In this document: positions 51,068 through 58,014 of the stretch, piece after piece
How positions within the stretch are numbered: position 1 is the first letter of the stretch
Layout of the letters: the number at the start of each line of letters is the position of its first letter
From: an uncultured Elusimicrobiales bacterium
Lineage (GTDB): Bacteria; Elusimicrobiota; Elusimicrobia; Elusimicrobiales; Elusimicrobiaceae
NCBI GenBank assembly: GCA_934662565.1
Contig: CAKUKI010000005.1
Location: 62,001-126,000, forward strand
DNA length: 64,000 bases
Direction of reading: 5' to 3'
Program-made: the position numbers and the translations under genes
Notes under the pieces: model-generated
What the model was told of the DNA's origin: nothing
Database searches by the model: none
Seen by the model: the letters and a program-made list of their open reading frames with translations, nothing else

Positions 51068-51337
51068 CTAACGCAGTTGGTCCATAAAATTCATTGTCTG
51101 GCTTGGCGCCGAAGCCGCTTTAGGTTGTTGGGCGGCCCAACGCTGTAATCTTTGTGTGGCTTCTTGCCGTTGTTCATACGCCAACTGACGTTGCTGCAAA
51201 TCTTGCGATAAGGAATGATAAGACATTCCAAAAAACAACATAGCACCAAATGCCACCAAACCGAGCAACAAATAAATGTGGCTCATACGGTCTAATTTAC
51301 GCCATTCTTCCGGTGTTAAAAATTCTTCTTCTTGCAT
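51068..51337 (-). CDS. Small bitopic coiled-coil protein (89 aa)
   Basis: The 89-residue protein has an acidic cytoplasmic start (MQEEEFLTPEEWRKLDRM), one membrane segment (IYLLLGLVAFGAMLFFGM, about 21-38) and an outer Gln/Arg-rich helix (SQDLQQRQLAYEQRQEATQRLQ). It resembles the 78-residue protein in layout and in its Gln-rich helix, although the cytoplasmic ends have opposite charge. It lies between the two paralogous motif-bearing genes. No known family. Confidence 0.75.
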   Translation of the reverse strand: MQEEEFLTPEEWRKLDRMSHIYLLLGLVAFGAMLFFGMSYHSLSQDLQQRQLAYEQRQEATQRLQRWAAQQPKAASAPSQTMNFMDQLR

Positions 51338-51348
51338 AGCGCCCCCTA

Positions 51349-52851
51349 TTATTTATATTCCTGATGGAAGCGTTCCATATCTTGGCGGGCGGCATCACTA
51401 GAGGAAACCCCTTCGTGCACATTTAATGTACTGCCGCCGGTATTGGACGGGCTATGCACCACGCCCACATCCGCGCCGGAATCTTGCACCCGTTTGTGTT
51501 TCAGGTCAGACTTGGTAAGTTTCTGCCCGTAGCTCTTAAATAAGGCGGGGATAAATCTTACCGTCATAATCAACCAACCGCCGGCACCTGCTTTGGCCGC
51601 CATTTTTAAGATTTTAACCAAATTGCCGTATTTGCGGCCGGAGTTGCTGCGGTCCCCATATTTTTCGTTAAATTCTCTAGCTTTGCGGTCATAGCGTCTG
51701 AATTCCTTTTTGAAAAACAACCAACCAAAGTACGGAATGGTAAAACCCATACACAAAATGGTGGCACTTAACAAGCCCCAAAAGTTTTTCCGCAAGGATT
51801 TACGCGCGTCCTTAAACTCTTGTTCCGCATCCATTAAATTATCCATTTCGGTATCCAAACCGCGTAAAGCGCCGGAGGCATCCCCATAGTCGTCCGACGA
51901 GGCCCCTTGACCGGTGCTGACATTTTCCCCGTTTAAGGTAATCCCGCCGGAATTGCGCGTGCTGGCCAAGAAAGCGCGGCTGCCTTCGTTAGCGGAGCGG
52001 TTGGCATTGCCGGCAATTTCAGCCGAGCGTTTAGCCATTAATTCTAGGCTATTAAAATCACGCGAAAGTTTCCCCTCGCCTACTTTGCCCCCAAAATTTG
52101 CGCGGGCACGCAAATTGCGGCTATTGGGAATAGCGGCCCCCTCTTGCCCGTTGCCGCTAATGGCCGCAGAACCGGACGAGCCGGACCCTTTCAAATTTTT
52201 ACCCGAATCCACACTGCCGGGCATTCCTACAAAAGTGGGAGAGCCGGAAGAACCCTCCGGCATGGCCATACCGCGCGAGGCAAATGCCCCGTGGCGCCCA
52301 GCGGCCCCTTCTACACCGGCAGCTGCGGCTAAAGCGGCGGCATCCGCATTGGCTTTACCGGCGGTGGCCGCATCTTTGGCTTGTTTCAAAGCTGCTTCTT
52401 GCATGGCTTTGATTTGTTCCGGAGTCATGGCTTCTATTTTTTTGTTCCCCAACCCTTCGTTGAGGCCCCCCAGCGGGGCAGACTCCGGCCCAGTGGCCCG
52501 AGTTTCAGCCTCATAGCGGGCGCGTTCGGCCGCGGCGCGTTCTTCTTCCTGCTGGCGCAAATATTCGGCCTCCCGCTGTTGCATTTCTATAGCTTTAGAA
52601 GGCGCGGCCCGAAAGGCGGTTTGCTGGTTTTCCCCACGGCCGTATTGGCCGCTGGTGGAGGAAGACACATAAACCACTTCGTCCTGTTGGTAACCCAAGG
52701 AGTTGAAAGCGTTATCCGCATTGGAATCCGCCCCCAACATTTGCCAAGCGGCCACACCGCCAATACCCACGGCGGCGGAAGCTACTATTGCTTGTGTAGT
52801 GGTAAGCGTGGCTTTACCCACACGACTCATCAGTAATTTTAAGATTTTCAT
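51349..52851 (-). CDS. Gly/Ala-rich membrane protein with shared motif (500 aa)
   Basis: The 500-residue protein starts at the ATG at 52851, with GGAGG upstream. It has a weakly hydrophobic N-terminal segment (AIVASAAVGIGGVAAW), a charged Glu/Arg/Gln helix (about 85-115) and an Ala/Gly-rich middle. The motif NRSANEGSRAFLAS...NSGGITL follows at about 281-306. A second helix (MDAEQEFKDARKSLRK) leads to a membrane segment (about 357-381) and another near 424-440. It is probably paralogous to the 492-residue protein. Function unknown. Confidence 0.8.
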   Translation of the reverse strand: MKILKLLMSRVGKATLTTTQAIVASAAVGIGGVAAWQMLGADSNADNAFNSLGYQQDEVVYVSSSTSGQYGRGENQQTAFRAAPSKAIEMQQREAEYLRQQEEERAAAERARYEAETRATGPESAPLGGLNEGLGNKKIEAMTPEQIKAMQEAALKQAKDAATAGKANADAAALAAAAGVEGAAGRHGAFASRGMAMPEGSSGSPTFVGMPGSVDSGKNLKGSGSSGSAAISGNGQEGAAIPNSRNLRARANFGGKVGEGKLSRDFNSLELMAKRSAEIAGNANRSANEGSRAFLASTRNSGGITLNGENVSTGQGASSDDYGDASGALRGLDTEMDNLMDAEQEFKDARKSLRKNFWGLLSATILCMGFTIPYFGWLFFKKEFRRYDRKAREFNEKYGDRSNSGRKYGNLVKILKMAAKAGAGGWLIMTVRFIPALFKSYGQKLTKSDLKHKRVQDSGADVGVVHSPSNTGGSTLNVHEGVSSSDAARQDMERFHQEYK

Positions 52852-52878
52852 AAATTCCTCCAAATAAAACGATTCTTA

Positions 52879-54195
52879 TTAATCTGGTTTATATCGGTTG
52901 CAATTTCCCCCTTTATTTTGCACACAAGCCTGATATTCCGCCCAACTTTTCCCCGAACTATCTCCTTTTGTAGAATTTGAAATCGCTTTTCCTAACATAG
53001 AACCAGTATCATTACTTAATGCCGCATTATAGGAACTGGACCCTTTGAATACATTTTTCAAACTTTTCTTATCCGCTTTGTTTGTACTGGAACTCCATTT
53101 ACCATAAGTATCCGGTGACATGCCAAAATTTTTTTCAAAATTTTCTGCGTACTTTGCTTTCGCGTCACCTGTTGAATTTTTCCAGTTATCATACGCGCCG
53201 TTTGCTTGCGCTTTTGTTGTGCGCATAGCGGTAGCACGAGCATCTATTTGATCTATCTTGCTTCCAGCCCACTGCATGCCTATATTCAATGCGCCGTCTA
53301 CCAGTTTATTCATAAATTGTTCCCAAAAACCTTTTTCTTCTGCCAATTTTTCGGCTTCTTTTTTATCGCGGGCTTCTTGGGCTTTTTCGGCCATAGTGTC
53401 ATCCAAACCGCTCAAATCGGCCGATTCTGCCTCATCATAATTTATGCCTTTGCTTTCCCCCAACGGTACCCCGTTGGAATCCGTACCAAAGCCGCCTTCC
53501 ACCTGTGAACCTAACAACGCTTTGCGGGAATCCACCGCTTTATTTACCCCACGCGCCGCCGCACGGCTGGCCGCATTAAAACGGGTTAAGGCCTGTTTGG
53601 CATTTTGCGGCTTAAACGGGGCTTCGTTCCCTCTGCTCTCCCGTTGAAACGGAGAGAAATCCCCCCGCATAGTACCGCCATAGGTGGCAGAGGTGTTCCC
53701 CCCGCTGGCAGAGGCCATGGAACCGCTGGAAGAAAAAGAACCAATTTGCGTAGGCGTACCCCGCCCGCCGCCACCGCGCCCCGTATAGCCGGAACCGTAA
53801 GAAGAAGAATTATAACTGCCGGAAGTATCCGCCGAAGTATCTGCCGAGCCGCTTTCCGCCGCCTCTTTAGCGTCTTCTTCCTGACGGTCTTTTTTATCCC
53901 GCGGAGAATACAGGGCACTGACATTGTTGTTCTTCATATCCGGATATTTAGAGGCCAATAAATAGTTTTCTGCCTCGTCATTTAAGAAAGGCATTTGGGC
54001 TAGGTCATACCCGCGGGCGTTCAAATTATCCAAAGAGTCGTCCGCCCCGCCGCCGGCCACACTGGCCAGCGTTAAGAGCGCCACCAAACACACGACCCCT
54101 ATAGCCCCATAGGTGTATGCTTGTTTTTTATCCATGTGGTTGAGCTTTTTGAACACCTTGCCCGCCACACCGGAAGAAGCCTTAAAATTAAACAT
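52879..54195 (-). CDS. Ser/Gly/Tyr-rich membrane protein, first gene of the cluster (438 aa)
   Basis: The 438-residue protein has a short basic N-terminus, a membrane segment (YTYGAIGVVCLVALLTLASVAG, about 27-48) and a low-complexity region rich in Ser, Gly, Tyr and Thr (about 115-185). A helical segment follows (AKQALTRFNAASRAAARGVNKA, about 200-221) at the place where the 492- and 500-residue proteins carry their shared motif. The end is Lys/Ala/Asn-rich with two Cys. It has a strong promoter of its own and a leader of about 105 nt; AGAGGGG precedes the ATG. No known family. Confidence 0.8.
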   Translation of the reverse strand: MFNFKASSGVAGKVFKKLNHMDKKQAYTYGAIGVVCLVALLTLASVAGGGADDSLDNLNARGYDLAQMPFLNDEAENYLLASKYPDMKNNNVSALYSPRDKKDRQEEDAKEAAESGSADTSADTSGSYNSSSYGSGYTGRGGGGRGTPTQIGSFSSSGSMASASGGNTSATYGGTMRGDFSPFQRESRGNEAPFKPQNAKQALTRFNAASRAAARGVNKAVDSRKALLGSQVEGGFGTDSNGVPLGESKGINYDEAESADLSGLDDTMAEKAQEARDKKEAEKLAEEKGFWEQFMNKLVDGALNIGMQWAGSKIDQIDARATAMRTTKAQANGAYDNWKNSTGDAKAKYAENFEKNFGMSPDTYGKWSSSTNKADKKSLKNVFKGSSSYNAALSNDTGSMLGKAISNSTKGDSSGKSWAEYQACVQNKGGNCNRYKPD

Positions 54196-54285
54196 AAAAA
54201 CCCCTCTTTACATGATATAAAAATTACTCCTGTCGGCCCGCACGCCACAAACAGCGCGCGCCCAAACACAGAGTTTCAAATTGCG

Positions 54286-54301
54286 GCACCACAAAAGGTG
54301 C
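54286..54301 (-). promoter_or_regulatory. 5'-end stem-loop of the cluster mRNA
   Basis: GCACC/GGTGC close a 6-nt loop right at the predicted 5' end of the transcript. A stem at the 5' end can slow mRNA decay. The remaining leader to 54196 shows no known riboswitch. Confidence 0.5.
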
Positions 54302-54337
54302 TACTTTTAGTATAAGCAACCAAGAGCCCCTTGTCAA
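54302..54337 (-). promoter_or_regulatory. Strong sigma-70-type promoter of the seven-gene cluster
   Basis: TTGACA (54332-54337) and TATACT (54309-54314) are separated by exactly 17 bp on the minus strand, the best match to the housekeeping consensus seen in this window. The -35 region lies just after the TadE-like stop codon, so the cluster can be expressed separately from the Tad genes. Confidence 0.8.
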
Positions 54338-54348
54338 GGGGATACACA

Positions 54349-54882
54349 TTAATCCGGCTGGATATACGGTATTACGCGGTCATTCTTGCCGACCCACTTT
54401 TCAACCTTAATGGCGCCGCCGGTATCGCACAGGTATTCATACCCGCGGAAGCAGCGTTCGTCATTTTTACAAACGGCAAATTTATCATAATTACATAAAA
54501 AGCGGATGCGCGGCGGCTTAGTATAGGCCGTTAATACCACTTTCGTCCACGTACCGGAAGTGGTAATTTCCAACTTAAAACGGTTCAAGCTTAAAAATGT
54601 ACGCATACCCGCGTTGTTAAAACCCAAATAATCTTCCACCTTTTTTTTAATGTCTTTCTCCAAAAAGCGTTTGTTCCACGTTTGCATGGAGTCCGCCTCG
54701 CCCGACTGCAACTGAAAGCGACGCGCCGCATAAAAAGCCGCAATTTCCATTTTTTGGTTGAGCACCAACAATCCAAAAATTTTAATAATAAAAATAGCAA
54801 AAATAACAAAAAGCGGAAAGAGCAGTACCACCTCTGTAGTGGCCTGACCGGAACGGCGGCGAAGAAAACGTAAGTTCATCAT
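54349..54882 (-). CDS. TadE-like pseudopilin
   Basis: The 177-residue protein has the TadE-type start RRRSGQATTEVVLLFPLFVIFAIFIIKIFGLLVLNQ, with Glu five residues after the probable cleavage site. A C-terminal domain with four Cys follows (FLCNYDKFAVCKND, RCFRG, YLCDTGG). TadE-like pseudopilins join Flp pilus assembly. Its ATG overlaps the preceding stop codon by one base (TAATG), so it is coupled to the TadG-like gene. Confidence 0.85.
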   Translation of the reverse strand: MMNLRFLRRRSGQATTEVVLLFPLFVIFAIFIIKIFGLLVLNQKMEIAAFYAARRFQLQSGEADSMQTWNKRFLEKDIKKKVEDYLGFNNAGMRTFLSLNRFKLEITTSGTWTKVVLTAYTKPPRIRFLCNYDKFAVCKNDERCFRGYEYLCDTGGAIKVEKWVGKNDRVIPYIQPD

Positions 54883-55994
54883 TAGGGTTTCATCCGAATA
54901 CTATATTTAGGCAGCGGATTGGGCCACACGCAGTTATTGCCACTGCGCGGGCACTGAACCCCCACCTGCGTACGCACTTTGGGTTTATACTTAAATGTTA
55001 AATTGATATTAAAGTTGTTTAACGGCAGTTGGTACGGCTGCTGCAAAATAATTCCGTTGCGTAATTGTTTAAGACGGTCCCGTCCATTAGGTTCCAAATA
55101 TGCAAACTGGAACAGCGGACGGTTGACGTCTTTAGACAAGGTTAAATCAATGGGATAGGAGTCCGTAATATAAGTACCGGTGTCTTCGGAAAAATAGGCA
55201 CGCACTTTATCAATTTCAAACGGTTTAGCTGAAATATTATTCAAATACCTTGCCATGGTGGAGGCACTGTCCCGCGCACAGTTGGACTGGCTCTTGCAAG
55301 ACGGGGAGTTCAAATAATATGCTTCCCTGAACATACGGGCATCGTGGGAGGTATCCTTAAAAGCAAACGTCTGCGATTGGTAAATCTGCCCCAACAGCAA
55401 ATAAACGGTAATATATTGCTTGAGCGACGGAATACCAATAGTAGTAGACGGGAAAAAGTTCGTATCGGCAATTTCTTTGCTGGTAAGCACGTAATGTCCG
55501 TCTTCGTCCGACGAATCACTCGGCATTTCTTTATTCCAATTTTTACGGCGGCCTTGGTAATAAGCATAGTCCCAATCGTTAGAGGCCGGTGACGGATTGG
55601 GGTTATTGCCAGCCTCTTTACCATGGTTTGGCCCTAAGGCTGGGAAAGCCCCCGCCTGATAAAACACATCAAACACCGTATACTGCCCCTTAGAGCCCGC
55701 CGCCCCCTTGGGGGACAAAAAATCGCTATTATAGCTTTTCATTACACGGTAAGGCATATTGCCGTTGGTGTATGCCATGGCGTTTAAGTAGGTGGATAAC
55801 GAAGACATCTGGCTGTACGCGGCATTATCCAACGCAAACTGGTTGCGGATTTTATACATGGATACTTTAGAAGTTTCAAACAGTAAATAAACCACCAAAA
55901 TAAAAATAGGCGCCAAAAGCACCGCCGGCAAGAGTATTTGCGCGCGGTTGTTTTGTACGGCCTTTACGGCGGCCCGCCCCCACTGTTTGAACAT
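54882..55994 (-). CDS. TadG-like pilus assembly protein
   Basis: The 370-residue protein has an N-terminal region NRAQILLPAVLLAPIFILVVYLLFETSKVS (about 16-45) like TadE/TadG family proteins. A long extracytoplasmic part follows with few Cys (SPSCKSQSNCARDS, then CPRSGNNCVWP). Size and position between the Flp pilin and TadE-like genes suggest a minor pilus component or tip protein; the sequence beyond the N-terminus is not one I recognise. It starts 2 nt after the Flp pilin stop codon. Confidence 0.75.
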   Translation of the reverse strand: MFKQWGRAAVKAVQNNRAQILLPAVLLAPIFILVVYLLFETSKVSMYKIRNQFALDNAAYSQMSSLSTYLNAMAYTNGNMPYRVMKSYNSDFLSPKGAAGSKGQYTVFDVFYQAGAFPALGPNHGKEAGNNPNPSPASNDWDYAYYQGRRKNWNKEMPSDSSDEDGHYVLTSKEIADTNFFPSTTIGIPSLKQYITVYLLLGQIYQSQTFAFKDTSHDARMFREAYYLNSPSCKSQSNCARDSASTMARYLNNISAKPFEIDKVRAYFSEDTGTYITDSYPIDLTLSKDVNRPLFQFAYLEPNGRDRLKQLRNGIILQQPYQLPLNNFNINLTFKYKPKVRTQVGVQCPRSGNNCVWPNPLPKYSIRMKP

Positions 55995-55996
55995 GT

Positions 55997-56173
55997 CTAG
56001 TACCCCAGCAACATCCCAATAAAGGAGAAGAATATACGGACAATATCTTTGTTAAATGCCATCATAAAAGCGGACAAAATGACCAGTACCGTCCCCAGCA
56101 TAAGGACATACTCTATAGTGGCTTGGCCTTTACGGCCGGACAAACCGGCCGTGAACCGCTTTTTTAACCGCAT
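55997..56173 (-). CDS. flp: Flp/Fap-type pilin
   Basis: The 58-residue protein is a typical Flp prepilin: a short basic leader (MRLKKRFTAGLSGRKG) is followed by QATIEYVLMLGTVLVILSAFMMAF with the Glu-Tyr pair of the family. After cleavage by TadV it would be the main subunit of a Tad pilus. The ATG at 56173 lies 1 nt after the stop codon of the LuxR-type regulator; a GTG three codons upstream is also possible. Pilin genes usually need high expression, so an extra internal promoter is likely but not visible. Confidence 0.87.
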   Translation of the reverse strand: MRLKKRFTAGLSGRKGQATIEYVLMLGTVLVILSAFMMAFNKDIVRIFFSFIGMLLGY

Positions 56174-56174
56174 A

Positions 56175-56864
56175 TTATGCACCGTAATCGTCCGGCACTT
56201 GGTTGCCTTCGGACGAAATAAGCCCCTTTTCTATTGCTTTTACCACGGCTTCCGTGCGGCTGCTTACACCCAGCTTATGGAAAGCGCTGTTTAAGTGGTT
56301 TTTAATCGTTTTTACACTGCAATCCAATTCTTTGGCAAGTTCTTTATTGCTCATCCCCTTGCCTAAAAGGTCCATTACTTTAATTTCCGTCTTGGTAAGT
56401 GTGGCTTGGGAAGGCATATTGCCGTCCCCCATTTTGCGCAAACCATGCAACAGTTTGCCCATTAATTGTTGGGGAATCATCAGGCCTTCGCTTGTAAAAG
56501 TTTTAATGGAATTTACCAGTTCGGCCGCCGGCAACATTTTGGACAAATACCCGTTTGCCCCAGCTTGGATAGCGTCCAGCACGTGGGCTTCGTCCTCAAA
56601 ACTGGAAAGCATAAGTACGTTTACTTCCGGCACCGATAAACGGATTTGCTTGGTGGCGCAAATGCCGTCCATCTTGGGCAGTTTAATATCCATAAGCACC
56701 ACATCCGGTTTTAACTTTTTAGCCAAAGCAACCGCTTCCAATCCGTCGGCTGCTTCACCCACTACTTCTATCCACTTTTCGTTGCTGAGCACGTCTTTGA
56801 TGCCTTCGCGGAAAAGGGTTTGGTCATCTGCAATTAATACCGTCACCTTTTTCTTTTTATTCAT
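56175..56864 (-). CDS. NarL/FixJ-family response regulator
   Basis: The 229-residue protein has a receiver domain with the acidic pair (LIADDQ), phospho-Asp in DVVLMDIKLPKMDG (about 54) and the switch Lys in GYLSKMLPAAE. The C-terminal LuxR-type HTH is LTKTEIKVMDLLGKGMSNKELAKELDCSVKTIKNHLNSAFHKLG (about 155-198). The ATG at 56864 is chosen because GGGAG lies 8 nt before it; an ATG five codons upstream has no such site. It is probably the output of the two kinases encoded just upstream and may control the pilus genes that follow. Confidence 0.9.
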   Translation of the reverse strand: MNKKKKVTVLIADDQTLFREGIKDVLSNEKWIEVVGEAADGLEAVALAKKLKPDVVLMDIKLPKMDGICATKQIRLSVPEVNVLMLSSFEDEAHVLDAIQAGANGYLSKMLPAAELVNSIKTFTSEGLMIPQQLMGKLLHGLRKMGDGNMPSQATLTKTEIKVMDLLGKGMSNKELAKELDCSVKTIKNHLNSAFHKLGVSSRTEAVVKAIEKGLISSEGNQVPDDYGA

Positions 56865-56892
56865 GATGTTTGCTCCCATACGAAATTAAAAT

Positions 56893-58014
56893 TTATAAAT
56901 TTACCACCGGCAAAGTAAAGTTGAACGAGGCCCCTTTGCCCAGTCCGTCGCTATGCGCCCAAATGCGCCCGCCGTGGTTTACCACAATATCTTTGGCAAT
57001 GGACAACCCAAGCCCCAGCCGCCCGACGCGGGCTTTATCGCCCACTTGGGTAAAGCTGGTAAACAGTTCCGGTGCTTTGGCGGGGTCAATCCCGTCGCCG
57101 GAGTCCGTCACGGACACTTTAGCATTTTTGTCATCCATTTTTCCAACCGTTATTTCTATCTTACCATTATCGGGCGTGTGACGCACGGCATTTTCTAAAA
57201 TATTGGAAATTACCTGCCGGATACGCTTTTCGTCAGCAAATACGCCCAGCTCTCCGGCACTTTCAAAAGTGACGCTTATGCCGCGCTTGGCCGCTTTGGC
57301 TTTGAAAATTTCCGCCGTTTTCTTTAGGCTGGACGTCAGTTCAAATTTGGCTTTTTCTATACGCAGTTTGCCCTTTTCAATAGCGGCCCAATCCACCAAA
57401 TCTTTAATTAAATGCTCAATTTGGCTGATGCTTTCGTCCATAAACATTACCTTGCGGGCCTGTTCCGCGTCCGGAGTCATTTTCTTTTTGAGCATATCAA
57501 AACTCATTTTAAGCGTCATGAGCGAGTTGGACAAATCGTGCGATACAATGGAAAAGAATTTGGATTTCATATTGTTTAAGCGGTCCAAATCGGCATTGCG
57601 TTGTTTTAACTGGACGAGCAACTCTTTATTGCTTTGTTCCAAAAAGTATTTATCCAGCGCGCGGGTTAAGGTGCGTTTTAAGTAATCAAAATCCACGGGT
57701 TTGACTAAAAAGTCGTAAACGGATTCCTGCATAGCCTCCATAATGGCGTTTAAGGAGGCGTAGGCGGTAATCATAATAATTTGAGTATCTTGGTTAAACG
57801 TGCGGATTTTACGGATTAAGTCCAACCCGGTTTCGTCCGGCAAGTTATAATCCATTAAAATAACATTAAAAAACTCGGCAGAACACAAATTCAGACATTC
57901 CTTGGCGTTGCCGGCCTGATAGACTTTATAGCCTTCAATTTCCAGCAAATCCACCATGGTTTCGCGCAGGTTGTTGTCGTCGTCCACCACTAAAATTTTA
58001 ACTTGCTTCTCCAT
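56893..58014 (-). CDS. Receiver-histidine kinase hybrid
   Basis: The 373-residue cytoplasmic protein has an N-terminal receiver domain (VVDDDNN; phospho-Asp in VILMDYNLPDETG, about 54; Lys in FLVKPVDFDY) and a coiled-coil linker. The histidine kinase follows: H-box FFSIVSHDLSNSLMTLK (about 155-171), N-box NILENAVRHTP, G1 VTDSGDGIDP and G2 GLGLSIAKDIV. There is no sensor or membrane region, so it probably takes phosphate from or responds to the upstream kinase. Its start overlaps that gene's end by 17 nt. Confidence 0.9.
   Translation of the reverse strand: MEKQVKILVVDDDNNLRETMVDLLEIEGYKVYQAGNAKECLNLCSAEFFNVILMDYNLPDETGLDLIRKIRTFNQDTQIIMITAYASLNAIMEAMQESVYDFLVKPVDFDYLKRTLTRALDKYFLEQSNKELLVQLKQRNADLDRLNNMKSKFFSIVSHDLSNSLMTLKMSFDMLKKKMTPDAEQARKVMFMDESISQIEHLIKDLVDWAAIEKGKLRIEKAKFELTSSLKKTAEIFKAKAAKRGISVTFESAGELGVFADEKRIRQVISNILENAVRHTPDNGKIEITVGKMDDKNAKVSVTDSGDGIDPAKAPELFTSFTQVGDKARVGRLGLGLSIAKDIVVNHGGRIWAHSDGLGKGASFNFTLPVVNL

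Noticed and set aside
54332..54346. CCCCTTG-A-CAAGGGG palindrome as the tadE terminator
   Set aside because: The loop is a single base and no T-run follows; the sequence is better explained as containing the -35 box TTGACA.
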